The notes beneath the pieces were generated by a model, which searched no databases, was not told where the DNA came from, and worked only from the letters and a program-made list of their open reading frames with translations. A DNA stretch of 64,000 nucleotides from Agromyces sp. Root81 (GTDB lineage: Bacteria; Actinomycetota; Actinomycetes; Actinomycetales; Microbacteriaceae). Below are positions 39,101 through 45,885 of the stretch, piece by piece (the first letter of the stretch is position 1; the number at the start of each line of letters is the position of its first letter). The position numbers and the translations under genes were made by a program. The stretch is taken from contig NZ_LMIR01000002.1 in NCBI RefSeq assembly GCF_001429165.1, positions 645,357 to 709,356 on the forward strand, written 5' to 3'.

Positions 39101-39694
39101 CTGTCCGACCTTGACGATGAAGCGCTGATCCGGCGATTCCTCTCGCTGGCCGCGTCCATCGCCGTATACGCAGGTATCTCAGCGGCTGAGCGCAGAGAAC
39201 TGCGTCTCACTAGCGTCACCGCTCAGGGCGGCGTGCACGCGCCCCGCTTCGCGGAGGAGGTCGCCCAGGAGCTGGCTTCCGGTGCCGACGACGGAGAGAC
39301 CGCCTGGGTGACGTGGTTGCGAGGTCACTTGGAAGATCGCTTGAACGGTGTCCCCCGGGACCCCGACGCTGCAGAGCTGGCTGCGTGGGCCGACGTCGTT
39401 CCCCTTCTCGGAGCACGCATTCCAGAGGGGATCGCCACGTTCCGCGGTCGCGCGCCAGGGTTGGACCCGGACAACCCAAGCATCGACATCCCCACCGAGG
39501 CGCTCAACGCGCACGGATCGGCGCTCGTTGCGTTCTTGGCGGAGCGGGTCGCGAACACTGAACCTAACAACATGATGCTCGCGTACCAGCTTCATGAGCT
39601 AGTTGAGAGCCTCGGTGCGTCCCTCTCCTCGGAAGAGCTCGACCCGCTCGTGACGGCAGCGCGAGAGAAGGGCTACTTGCTTCCCGAAGACTGA
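36182..39694 (+). CDS. large SIR2-like defence protein
   Basis: The 1170-residue protein begins with a SIR2-like NADase domain: FFVGAGAS (residues 25-31) binds NAD, TTNFD (111-115) carries the catalytic-pocket asparagine and aspartate, and YLHG (149-152) has the catalytic histidine. The remaining 850 residues are helical with no Walker motif, like the sensor part of defence-associated sirtuins (DSR-type), which deplete NAD when a phage protein binds. The chosen GTG at 36182 has GAGGGGG 6 nt upstream. It is the second very large candidate defence gene in the element. Confidence 0.75.
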   Translation: MWITGDVEIPQPVVDAHADGDLVFFVGAGASMGPPSNLPSFEGLAKAMAEKAGVPFSNEGGLDFFLGSLPEGFDTRRHVRDEIGSGTPEFNPTHAAIAELAATSGKFRVVTTNFDLHLESAAAAVGVSPADVWHSPALPIGSDYAGLVYLHGSVRRPPDELIVTDRDFGRAYITEAWATRFLLPMFDKRTVVFVGYSHEDTIMRYLALGLPSNTRRYAFTDDGDDPKWEHLEITAIPYTLRGEHDHGNLEDALTTWAHRARMGALEHDARVREIINGDSTTLPLPERDYLISQIETEDGARRFASSTTEHRWLLWLEGTDVFKTLFQAGPASPPSSVLAQWYSTFIENPKTSDLALRTVQRLGRRFSNGLLFSVALATEALFRIDPDRGSRWRVLLMTSIEGRTAPGDPGDALRFARDGMSNTRAVVRSVLRPYLVLEQGWLPDNDSNYPPSADLGWPVKPRDLHKIVTEHATSADSGDPRTLSFFEEALHSAYDLIAAYNGATEHASFRFSRSRIEDQPRHRIHHVDSMIDGLRIVGERLLHDTPDLPDRWWLFDRVLFRRLALHLIAEDTNRSADDKVAWVTDRETIFLGGVKHEVFRILADTVAEASAAPRAALLEAVRRGPQFPAGVDEVERHIAYSKFNVLVWITRAAPEWAEAAAELAAVRAEYPNFAEREAPDQDFTVSTGTWGGVLPMEPDDFVGMVMSDGADAALSSVLARDYSERNFNEPTWDDALDLFGRAAREDPASGLDLLEALNTLDEEKQGQIRNAIVSGWAEAVIDEAMRLRVIEALSQDALLVGSPRPVAQFLLGQIRQIVDSGASASADSLRVLAQGLLAKNENGENVFPTGYDGPMLALNSWPGELATYWLTEIDRRWRSDRDGWGGLNGDEAAALRKLLALSNLAAATAPAIARELFFLFAADEAFTTDSVIPLFTDSSTMVGVWKAYLYGARINERMLQNGMFAALLSMWDRLSDLDDEALIRRFLSLAASIAVYAGISAAERRELRLTSVTAQGGVHAPRFAEEVAQELASGADDGETAWVTWLRGHLEDRLNGVPRDPDAAELAAWADVVPLLGARIPEGIATFRGRAPGLDPDNPSIDIPTEALNAHGSALVAFLAERVANTEPNNMMLAYQLHELVESLGASLSSEELDPLVTAAREKGYLLPED

Positions 39695-40013
39695 CTGCCG
39701 CCCCCTGTGGCGGGCCGGTCCAGCCCGCCACGGAACGTTACCCCGTCGTAGCTCCCACCGTCAGCCCGGGTCCGATGGGCAGGAATCATCAGCCGCGCTA
39801 TCCGTGGTGCCATGGCCATCGCTTTCACGATCGGCATCTTGCCGGTCGGACTAGTGATGCTCGTGAACCCCAAATGATTGTCAGGGTCCCCGCGCGGGGG
39901 TGCGCCGCCACGCTCGCAAACCGGTGCGCCAGCGAACGAAGCCGGGGGTTCCGCGAGCGCTGGCTGTGCGTTCCGCGGAAACCGCGTCACGACGCGGCGA
40001 TCGATCAGATGAG
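39695..40013. other. 319-nt stretch without a supported gene
   Basis: Frames in all directions are short or of biased composition. A 22-codon hydrophobic frame (39812-39877, MAIAFTIGILPVGLVMLVNPK) is visible but has no ribosome binding site. A small membrane peptide cannot be excluded; I would not call it a gene. Confidence 0.4.
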
Positions 40014-40397
40014 CTAGCCGACCGGATCCGTGATCCCGGCCCAACTACGCTCATCGGGGAGGAGCGGCACGTCGACTTCTACAACCGCTACTCCACGTCG
40101 CATGTTGAGAGCCTGGTCGTACTCCGGAAGTACGGGGAGGGGCGACCCAAGCGCAAGCGCAACTCGCGGTCGTGAATCGCCGGTCGCGACCGTGTAGGTC
40201 TCCGACGCAGGGTAGGCGCCGCGCAGCTCCCACGCCGCGATGGCGCGACCTTCAACGAGCGCAACTACACGATCCGCGGAAGCCGCCTTCGCCACGCTAA
40301 TCGCCCAGGCTCGCGCAACCCACGGCTCGAGCTGGTCGAGGCGCATCCTGGGATCGAAAGTCTGCCGAACTGAAACGAACAGAACAGGCGTGCTCAT
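40014..40397 (-). CDS. hypothetical protein
   Basis: This is a 127-residue soluble protein with a strong GGAGGGAGA before its ATG. The sequence (VLFVSVRQTFDPRMRLDQLEPWVARAWAISVAKAA ... RVVALVEGRAIAAWELRGAYPASETY) recalls small conserved proteins found near restriction or defence genes, but I cannot name the family. It lies between the SIR2-like and PIN-like genes on the opposite strand. Confidence 0.55.
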   Translation of the reverse strand: MSTPVLFVSVRQTFDPRMRLDQLEPWVARAWAISVAKAASADRVVALVEGRAIAAWELRGAYPASETYTVATGDSRPRVALALGSPLPVLPEYDQALNMRRGVAVVEVDVPLLPDERSWAGITDPVG

Positions 40398-40521
40398 TGG
40401 ATTCTCCCTCCGAGCGCTACAGCGCTCGATTGAGCAGGAGCGCCGATGCGCTCCCCCGGTGAATCGAGTTTACATCTGAGGTCCGCAAACCGGTTCACGC
40501 GAACACACATGGCTGGTCGAT

Positions 40522-40563
40522 CTACGGGCACCTACGCCCACGCTACGGGCACCTACGCCCACG
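40522..40563 (+). repeat. 21-bp perfect tandem repeat, two copies
   Basis: Units 40522-40542 and 40543-40563 are identical (beginning CTACGGGCACC). They lie 50 nt before the PIN-like gene, in the 215-nt gap between divergent genes, and may act as a regulator site. Confidence 0.85.
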
Positions 40564-40612
40564 CCGAAATGCTGACGCCGCCCGATGGACGACGAGATGC
40601 AGACTGAGTGTC

Positions 40613-41593
40613 GTGCTTACGGTCTACCTAGATCAGATGAAGTGGATCGACCTTGCCCGCGCTGAGACTGGCCACGCTCTCGGTGCCCCGTTTGTGGAGG
40701 CGCTTGAGGTATTCAAGCGCGCCGCGGCGGACGGACAGGCACGATTCCCCTTGAGCTCCGCGCACTACTTCGAGACGGGCAAGCAGCGGGAGCCGAGGCG
40801 ACGAAAGGAACTCTCTGCGGCGATGACGAGGCTCTCCGGGACCCTGCGGATTGCCCCACCCCACGTAATCGTGCCGTGGGAGATCCGACGGGCCCTGATC
40901 GAGGTCCTTGACCTATCAATCAACGTCGCGCCGCTCGAGCTGTTCGGACGCGGCGTTGCTCACGCAATGGCATCCCCAAGCCTTCGATACACGGCACCCC
41001 TGGAGTACGAAGGTCGGCAGCTTGCGGAGCCATTGCGCCGCGACCTTGAAAAGCTCGTTGAGCCCGAGTTCGAAGAGTTGATTCTCGCGTCAATTACGCC
41101 CGAAGGGGTGCCCCACGAGATGAGGCTCGTCCTGAGCGACTTCAAGCGTCTCACGGATGACCGCTTCGTGAGCGGCCAGAACTACGTCGCGAAGGAAATC
41201 AGCAAACTGGGGCGCCGGAGACTCGACGATGTGATGCTGGGTACCGCTTTCGCCGACATCATTGATCCGCTGCTTGCAGCGGCGCAGGAGTTGGGTGTTT
41301 CACTCGACGACGACATCTTTGACCGCGGGAGGATGACGAAGCTTATCGAGCGTATGCCTTCGCGATGGGTCGAGATGATGCTCCGTCGTCAGCGGCAGGC
41401 CAACCCGCAGAAGATTTGGCACGGTAACGACCTTAATGATGTCGCTGCGCTCGCCATTGCGGTGCCGTACTGCGATGTCGTCGTCACCGAGCGATCCTGG
41501 TCCGCGATGCTCAACGCTGCGAAGGTGCCGCAGCGCTTCGGCACGATCGTCACGCCGCACCTTCGAGACGTCATCGATCTTCTTGAAGGCTAA
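40613..41593 (+). CDS. PIN-like domain protein
   Basis: This 326-residue protein starts with GTG. The N-terminal VYLDQMKWIDLAR supplies an aspartate, and the C-terminal block NDLNDVAALAIAVPYCDVVVTERSW has the DxxD...D/T pattern of PIN-like nucleases that cut RNA. A long helical insert lies between them, making it much larger than VapC toxins. No antitoxin gene is next to it. With its neighbours it may act in phage defence; the nuclease activity is inferred from the motifs. Confidence 0.6.
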   Translation: MLTVYLDQMKWIDLARAETGHALGAPFVEALEVFKRAAADGQARFPLSSAHYFETGKQREPRRRKELSAAMTRLSGTLRIAPPHVIVPWEIRRALIEVLDLSINVAPLELFGRGVAHAMASPSLRYTAPLEYEGRQLAEPLRRDLEKLVEPEFEELILASITPEGVPHEMRLVLSDFKRLTDDRFVSGQNYVAKEISKLGRRRLDDVMLGTAFADIIDPLLAAAQELGVSLDDDIFDRGRMTKLIERMPSRWVEMMLRRQRQANPQKIWHGNDLNDVAALAIAVPYCDVVVTERSWSAMLNAAKVPQRFGTIVTPHLRDVIDLLEG

Positions 41594-41824
41594 ACATTAG
41601 AGGGTCGGGCGGCAGATGGCCGCTGGCCTTTCGAGCTCACGCATGGAAGCTTGGAGAAGTGGTGTCCGTTCACCCCGCCCGATGAAGATGCCCGCAGGGG
41701 GACGCCAACCGCAACAAGGGATCTGCGTTTGGGGATCGGCCTACCCTCAGTGCGCCCCGCACCATGGTCCTCGAAGGCCTCGGCACTCAACACGTTCCGC
41801 AGCTTGCATCACCGCGTTGATCGC

Positions 41825-41853
41825 TTGGAAACTCACGCCTTAAGCGTTAGAAT
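41825..41853 (+). promoter_or_regulatory. leaderless promoter of the AbiEi gene
   Basis: A -35 box TTGGAA (41825-41830), 17-nt spacer and -10 box TAGAAT (41848-41853) lie 6 nt before the ATG at 41860. The spacer contains ACGCCTTAAGCGT, a small palindrome where the antitoxin could bind its own promoter. The gap 41594-41824 shows no gene. Confidence 0.7.
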
Positions 41854-41859
41854 CCAAGC

Positions 41860-42732
41860 ATGAAATTGCGTGAAGCGCTGCGAGTGCTGGCGGAGGTGAC
41901 CGAGTCTCAGTGGGGCATGGTCACCTCAGCACAGGCCAGCGCGCGCGGCGTCAGCCACATGAACCTCACGCGGCTGGCTGAGTCCGGGGATCTGGTCCGA
42001 CTCTCGCACGGCGTCTATAAGGATGCCGGCGCACCGGGCGGGCGGCACGAAGAGCTGCGCGCCTCGTGGCTGGCAACCGATCCGGCGAAGCTCGCCTACG
42101 AGCGCCTCGGCGATCGCCCGGGGAGCGCCGTCGTCTCCGGCGAATCGGCGGCTCGACTCCACGGCATCGGTGATCTGCGGGCGATGAAGAGCGAGTTCAC
42201 AACGCCTACTCGCAAGCAAACCCAGCGAGCGGACGTCCGATACCGAACCCGAGTGCTGCCCGATCAGGACGTCACCGTGCGGGAAGGCCTACCCGTCACG
42301 ACTCGGGAACGCACGATCGCCGACCTGGTCGAGGATCGCCACGACTTCAGCATCGTCGGTAACGCGCTGCGCGACGCGGCCAGGCAGTCTCTCCTCGACG
42401 TGGACCGGCTCACCGAACTCCTGAGCCCACTCGCTGAGCGCAACGGCCACCGCAAAGGCGACGGTGACGCACTACTCGAAGAACTCATGCGAGTCGCCGG
42501 GCTCGATCAAGAGAACGTCGCGAAGCAGATCGCTTCGATCCCCTCCCTCGGCGGTCTCGTCGCAGCGCAGTATCTTGATAGCCTCCCGAAGATCGACACC
42601 ACGAGCGGGCACACTGCCGAGATCGCGTCGTCAGGCGCGGCGAGCGCCCACGATCAGCTCGCGGAGCAACTGCGCGCGGCAGGTTGGGCCTCACTCGCGC
42701 TGGCATCCCAACCGACGAAGAAGGAGAGTTGA
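41860..42732 (+). CDS. abiEi: AbiEi-type antitoxin (type IV system)
   Basis: The 290-residue protein has an N-terminal winged helix (GMVTSAQASARGVSHMNLTRLAESGDLVRLSHGVY) and the AbiEi antitoxin core (ERTIADLVEDRHDFSIVGNALRDAA). AbiEi proteins repress their operon and counter the AbiEii nucleotidyltransferase toxin, which blocks protein synthesis by modifying tRNA. Here the toxin gene that should follow is cut to 28 codons, so this antitoxin is an orphan. The promoter looks leaderless. Confidence 0.85.
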   Translation: MKLREALRVLAEVTESQWGMVTSAQASARGVSHMNLTRLAESGDLVRLSHGVYKDAGAPGGRHEELRASWLATDPAKLAYERLGDRPGSAVVSGESAARLHGIGDLRAMKSEFTTPTRKQTQRADVRYRTRVLPDQDVTVREGLPVTTRERTIADLVEDRHDFSIVGNALRDAARQSLLDVDRLTELLSPLAERNGHRKGDGDALLEELMRVAGLDQENVAKQIASIPSLGGLVAAQYLDSLPKIDTTSGHTAEIASSGAASAHDQLAEQLRAAGWASLALASQPTKKES

Positions 42733-42736
42733 GGTC

Positions 42737-42823
42737 ATGACAGAGGCGAAGCGATTCGCCACCCCAAGCGACGTCGTCGACACGATCAGCGCTCCGATGC
42801 GTACCGGCGACGGTGCGATGTGA
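42737..42823 (+). pseudogene. abiEii: truncated AbiEii toxin remnant
   Basis: This is a 28-codon frame, starting 4 nt after abiEi with a GAGGTC nearby, whose sequence (MTEAKRFATPSDVVDTISAPMRTGDGAM) resembles the first residues of AbiEii toxins that follow AbiEi. The frame stops where a toxin of about 300 residues should continue. Its stop overlaps the GTG of the next gene. It appears to be a deletion that joined the toxin's start to an unrelated gene. Confidence 0.6.
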
Positions 42824-43629
42824 GCGTCTTTCGCCCGGGCGCGGTCGAGCTGGAGCGACCAGCGGAGTACCGCGGACAGACCACGGTCGCCATTCGGGCG
42901 TCGCAGTTGCCAGGGCTCACCGCCCGCGAGCAAGCAAAGCTCATCGACGACTGGTGTCGTTTCTTCGAGGCAGGACCAACCGGCATCTGGGACGTGACGT
43001 TCCCGATGCGGATGCCCAAGCGACTCTTCGACTCGCTCGCATCTCAGACTCAACTGCGGCGCCTCGCGGTGCAGTGGGGAGTCTTCGACGACCTCACGGC
43101 ACTGTCGGGCATGAGCCACCTTGTGGAGCTCGAGCTGGACTCTGCAACCTCAGTTACGACGCTTGAGCCGCTTCGAGCCCTAACGACCCTCGAAGCACTA
43201 GAGATCGGCGGAGCGTGGCGCGTCCACGACTACTCTGCAGTGGGCGACCTCACCGTGCTTCGCCAATTGAAACTCGGCGGAGGCTCGGAGAAGCGGCAGG
43301 AGGTGCACTCCCTCGACTTCCTCACGGGACTTCGAGAGCTTCGACAACTCAGCCTCGACCTCGTCCCGGATGACCTGGACTACTCGCCTTTGCTGGCACT
43401 GACCTGGGTTGAGGAAATCCACCTCTCGACGCTCGAGACGCACCGCAAGCGAATGACCCCGAGCATGACCGATCTCGAGTGGGCCCTCCCTGGACTCCAG
43501 CGACGACAAGCGGACGAGCTCGCTCGACGCCATTACGTCTGGCAGAGAGGGGAGCGCGTCGGAGACTACCGCGCCAATGCCGACGGCGAGTGGTATCTCC
43601 ATCGATACGACATCCACGACGACGCGTAG
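42820..43629 (+). CDS. leucine-rich-repeat-like protein
   Basis: The 269-residue protein has irregular leucine-rich repeats in its middle part (LTALSGMSHLVELELDSATSVTTLEPLRALTTLEALEIGG ... LTVLRQLKLGGGS ... GLRELRQLSLDLV). Such repeats bind proteins. The GTG at 42820 overlaps the toxin remnant's stop, so translation may be coupled to the abiE operon, replacing the lost toxin. I do not know its role. Confidence 0.6.
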   Translation: MSVFRPGAVELERPAEYRGQTTVAIRASQLPGLTAREQAKLIDDWCRFFEAGPTGIWDVTFPMRMPKRLFDSLASQTQLRRLAVQWGVFDDLTALSGMSHLVELELDSATSVTTLEPLRALTTLEALEIGGAWRVHDYSAVGDLTVLRQLKLGGGSEKRQEVHSLDFLTGLRELRQLSLDLVPDDLDYSPLLALTWVEEIHLSTLETHRKRMTPSMTDLEWALPGLQRRQADELARRHYVWQRGERVGDYRANADGEWYLHRYDIHDDA

Positions 43630-43701
43630 GACAGGCACGCCAACGCTGTGAGTGTCCTGCCTCGTTCAAGCCCGGGAAGGGGCACGCTCTCGGCTCGCTC
43701 T

Positions 43702-43723
43702 TGTGCCATTAATGTGCCATTAA
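43702..43723. repeat. right arm-type integrase sites, two tandem copies
   Basis: Two adjacent copies of TGTGCCATTAA lie 101 bp from the right att core, matching the pair at 24872-24893. The rest of 43630-43823 has no gene; GAAAACGAACTGAAACCAACTGAGACC just after may hold further binding sites. Confidence 0.7.
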
Positions 43724-43823
43724 TCGCGCGAAAACGAACTGAAACCAACTGAGACCATTCAAAAGAATGCCTGATCAGCACGATCTCATCACCATGAGAA
43801 TTGAGCGAAAACGCCCCTGGCTC

Positions 43824-43870
43824 ACTGAAAATCGTGAGGTCACGGGATCGACGCCCGCCGGAGCCACCAT
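43824..43870. other. attR of the tRNA-Phe element
   Basis: This is a copy of the 3' half of tRNA-Phe. The C at 43858 breaks the last pair of the T stem, so this copy could not form a normal tRNA even with a 5' half. The displaced host terminator follows. Confidence 0.85.
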
Positions 43871-43871
43871 C

Positions 43872-43899
43872 GAAAGCCCCCGGTTCGCCGGGGGCTTTC
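43872..43899. terminator. displaced tRNA-Phe terminator
   Basis: GAAAGCCCCCGG-TTCG-CCGGGGGCTTTC followed by TG is a 12-bp perfect stem. An identical hairpin follows the third att copy (45082-45109). Confidence 0.85.
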
Positions 43900-43912
43900 T
43901 GCATTTCAGGTC

Positions 43913-43956
43913 TTGACACTTTGTACCTATCGGTACATGATGTAACGAACGGTACA
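43913..43956 (+). promoter_or_regulatory. promoter with tandem TetR-type operators
   Basis: A -35 box TTGACA (43913-43918), 17-nt spacer and -10 box CATGAT (43936-43941). The palindrome TGTACC-TATC-GGTACA (43922-43937) fills the spacer, and a second site TGTAAC-GAAC-GGTACA (43941-43956) lies 19 nt on. Repression by the downstream TetR protein is likely. Confidence 0.65.
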
Positions 43957-43985
43957 ATCGCCCGTTCCGCACAAAGGAGATTCCG

Positions 43986-44453
43986 ATGAGCAAGCCCCCA
44001 GTCCCCCCGTTCACCGACGAGAGCGCGGTGACGAAAGTCCGCATGGCCGAGGATGCCTGGAACACCCGCGACCCCGAGCGCGTGTCGATGGCGTACACCG
44101 CCGACAGCCGCTGGCGGAACCGCTCGACCTTCGTCACGGGCCGGCCCGCGATCGTCGAATTCCTCGGCGCGAAGTGGGAGCGCGAGCACGAGTACCGCCT
44201 GATCAAGGAGATCTGGGCGCACAGCGATGAGACGATCGCGGTTCGCTTCGCCTACGAATGGCGATCGGAGTCCGGACAGTGGTACCGGTCCTACGGCAAC
44301 GAGAACTGGCGCTTCGACGCCGACGGCCTCATGTCGGAGCGCCACGCGAGCATCAACGACGTCGAGATCGATAACGCCGACCGCCAGTTCTTCTGGGATC
44401 AGTCGGCTCCTCGCCCGGCCGACCACCCGAGCCTCACCGAACTCGGACTCTGA
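43986..44453 (+). CDS. DUF1348 / NTF2-like protein
   Basis: The 155-residue protein is of the DUF1348 family with an NTF2-like fold (PPFTDESAVTKVRMAEDAWNTRDPERVSMAYTADS ... REHEYRLIKEIWAHSDETIAVRFAYEW). The family has no settled reaction; the fold usually binds small molecules. It is the first gene of a two-gene operon with a TetR regulator, and AAAGGAG precedes the ATG. The pair sits between two copies of the tRNA-Phe 3' end. Confidence 0.85.
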   Translation: MSKPPVPPFTDESAVTKVRMAEDAWNTRDPERVSMAYTADSRWRNRSTFVTGRPAIVEFLGAKWEREHEYRLIKEIWAHSDETIAVRFAYEWRSESGQWYRSYGNENWRFDADGLMSERHASINDVEIDNADRQFFWDQSAPRPADHPSLTELGL

Positions 44454-44454
44454 G

Positions 44455-45015
44455 TTGCGCACCGTCACCGAGCGGTCCGATGCCGTGCTCGCGGTCGCGA
44501 CCGCGTTCCGCCGGTTCGGGTACGAAGGCGCGAGCATCAGCGCGATCACCGAACAGACCGGCCTCGGCAAGGGAAGTCTCTACAACTTCTTCCCCGGGGG
44601 GAAAGAGGACATGGCGACCGCCGTGCTCGACGAGGTCGGCGCCTGGTTCCAGGCAGAGGTGTACGAGCCCTTGCTGCACGAAGGCACCGCGTCGGCGAGG
44701 ATCACGGCCATGTTCGATGCCGTCGAGGCGTACTTCACGTCTCGACAGCTGGTGTGCCTGTTCGGAGCCTTCGCGCTCGGACAGGAACGTACCCGCTTCG
44801 GCGAACCCATCCAGCAGTATTTCGCAGCGTGGATCGACGCACTTCGCACGGCGCTTCACGACGGCGGCGCCGGGCGCGAGGCCGATGATGCGGCGACGGA
44901 CATGGTGTCGGGCATTCAGGGAGCGCTCGTGCTCGCTCGCGCCCTCGATGACATCTCGCTCTTCCACGGTGCACTCGATCGGATGCGAGCACGTGCGCTC
45001 ACGCTGCTCGACTGA
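44455..45015 (+). CDS. TetR-family regulator
   Basis: This 186-residue protein has an N-terminal TetR helix-turn-helix (AFRRFGYEGASISAITEQTGLGKGSLYNFFPGGKEDM) and a ligand domain resembling the AcrR/LmrA-like group (LVCLFGAFALGQERTRF). The start appears to be TTG 44455, 1 nt after the DUF1348 stop. It probably represses its own operon through the two TGTAmC...GGTACA sites at 43922-43956. Confidence 0.8.
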   Translation: MRTVTERSDAVLAVATAFRRFGYEGASISAITEQTGLGKGSLYNFFPGGKEDMATAVLDEVGAWFQAEVYEPLLHEGTASARITAMFDAVEAYFTSRQLVCLFGAFALGQERTRFGEPIQQYFAAWIDALRTALHDGGAGREADDAATDMVSGIQGALVLARALDDISLFHGALDRMRARALTLLD

Positions 45016-45044
45016 TCCCCGAGCCTGCAGGCACTCCAGCGCGA

Positions 45045-45117
45045 TGAGGTCACGGGATCGACGCCCGTCGGAGCCATCGTCGAAAGCCCCCGGTTCGCCG
45101 GGGGCTTTCTGCATTTC
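45045..45117. other. third partial tRNA-Phe 3' copy with terminator
   Basis: 32 bp (45045-45076) match the 3' end of tRNA-Phe, with the T that attR has lost. The same 37-bp terminator sequence as after attR follows (45081-45117). This repeat and attR bracket the 1.2-kb DUF1348-TetR module, suggesting an earlier or separate insertion at the same tRNA. Confidence 0.75.
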
Positions 45118-45187
45118 GGTCGCCGCCCTTCGGCCCGACCCGGACCTCGTCCGACCACAGCGATCGACCGACCGAAACCAGTTCGTG

Positions 45188-45217
45188 ACATTAACGAAAC
45201 GGAACGTGCCGTAATGT
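45188..45217 (+). promoter_or_regulatory. inverted repeat upstream of TetR gene
   Basis: ACATTA (45188-45193) and TAATGT (45212-45217) form an inverted repeat with an 18-nt spacer, 6 nt before the ATG at 45224. It is a likely self-binding site for this TetR protein. Confidence 0.5.
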
Positions 45218-45223
45218 GGCGGC

Positions 45224-45829
45224 ATGGCTCGCAGCACCGGAGAAGCACTCGGACGTCCGACCGACGTCGAACTGACCCGACGCATCCTCGACGCCACGAT
45301 CGAGCTGCTCGCGGAGCACGGTTATCCCGGCCTCCGCATCGAGCACGTGGCCAAGCTCGCCGGCTGCGGCAAGAACGCCGTGTACCGCCGATTCGCCGAC
45401 AAGGCCGAGCTCGCTGCCGAAGCGCTGCGCAGCCACGGCGAGATCGGCGAGATGCCCGACCACGGCAACGTCGCCGACGACCTCCTCGAGCACGTGCTCC
45501 AGAACCAGGCCAACCAGGTGCGCGCCTCGAACGGCGAGACCCCAGTCGGCAACAACGGCTGGCGCGTCGCGTTCGAGCCCGAGGTGTTCCCCATCATCTG
45601 GGAACGCTTCTTCACGCACCGGCGCGACCAGGGCATCGAGCTCATCCTCCGCGGTGCCGCCCGCGGCGAGCTGCCCGCCGACGTCGACGCCGACCTCATC
45701 CTCGACACGTTCGCCGGGCTTACCCTGTTCCGGCAATCGATCAAGGGCGTCTCGATCACGCCCGAGCAGTACCGCGCCATGATCGCGGCCGTCCTCGCCT
45801 CGCCTCCCCGCCGCGGCGACCCCATCTGA
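45224..45829 (+). CDS. TetR-family regulator
   Basis: This 201-residue protein has an N-terminal DNA-binding domain (RRILDATIELLAEHGYPGLRIEHVAKLAGCGKNAVYRRFADKAEL) and a TetR_C_11-like C-terminal part (RRDQGIELILRGAARGELPADVDADLILDTFAG). It is followed at 56 nt by an MFS exporter on the same strand, so it probably controls that exporter and perhaps the amidohydrolase after it. Confidence 0.85.
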   Translation: MARSTGEALGRPTDVELTRRILDATIELLAEHGYPGLRIEHVAKLAGCGKNAVYRRFADKAELAAEALRSHGEIGEMPDHGNVADDLLEHVLQNQANQVRASNGETPVGNNGWRVAFEPEVFPIIWERFFTHRRDQGIELILRGAARGELPADVDADLILDTFAGLTLFRQSIKGVSITPEQYRAMIAAVLASPPRRGDPI

Positions 45830-45885
45830 GTTCCGGATGTCGCGGCACGCCGTGGCACCGCTCCCCCACCGACAGAAGGCCGACG

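Larger units (their letters stand above)
24758..43870. mobile_element. integrative mobilizable element in tRNA-Phe, defence-like cargo
   Basis: Both ends carry the 3' part of tRNA-Phe (34 bp identical, one mismatch, then 12 bp identical) and a pair of TGTGCCATTAA arm-type sites. Inside are an integrase and excisionase pointing at the left end, a HTH regulator and a MobF relaxase-helicase, but no mating-pore genes, so transfer would need a helper. Cargo to both sides of the relaxase resembles an anti-phage defence island. Confidence 0.85.

Noticed and set aside
39673..40044. 123-codon minus-strand frame between the SIR2-like and 40014 genes
   Set aside because: It overlaps the ends of both neighbours, has no ribosome binding site and has biased composition.
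41594..41824. Small frames between the PIN-like and AbiEi genes
   Set aside because: None has a start signal or protein-like composition; the region looks like a leader and old repeat remnant.
43824..43870. Second tRNA-Phe gene
   Set aside because: Only the 3' half is present and the T stem has a broken pair, so it is an att remnant.
24758..43870. Self-transmissible conjugative element
   Set aside because: A relaxase is present, but no coupling protein, VirB4 or other mating-pore genes were seen.
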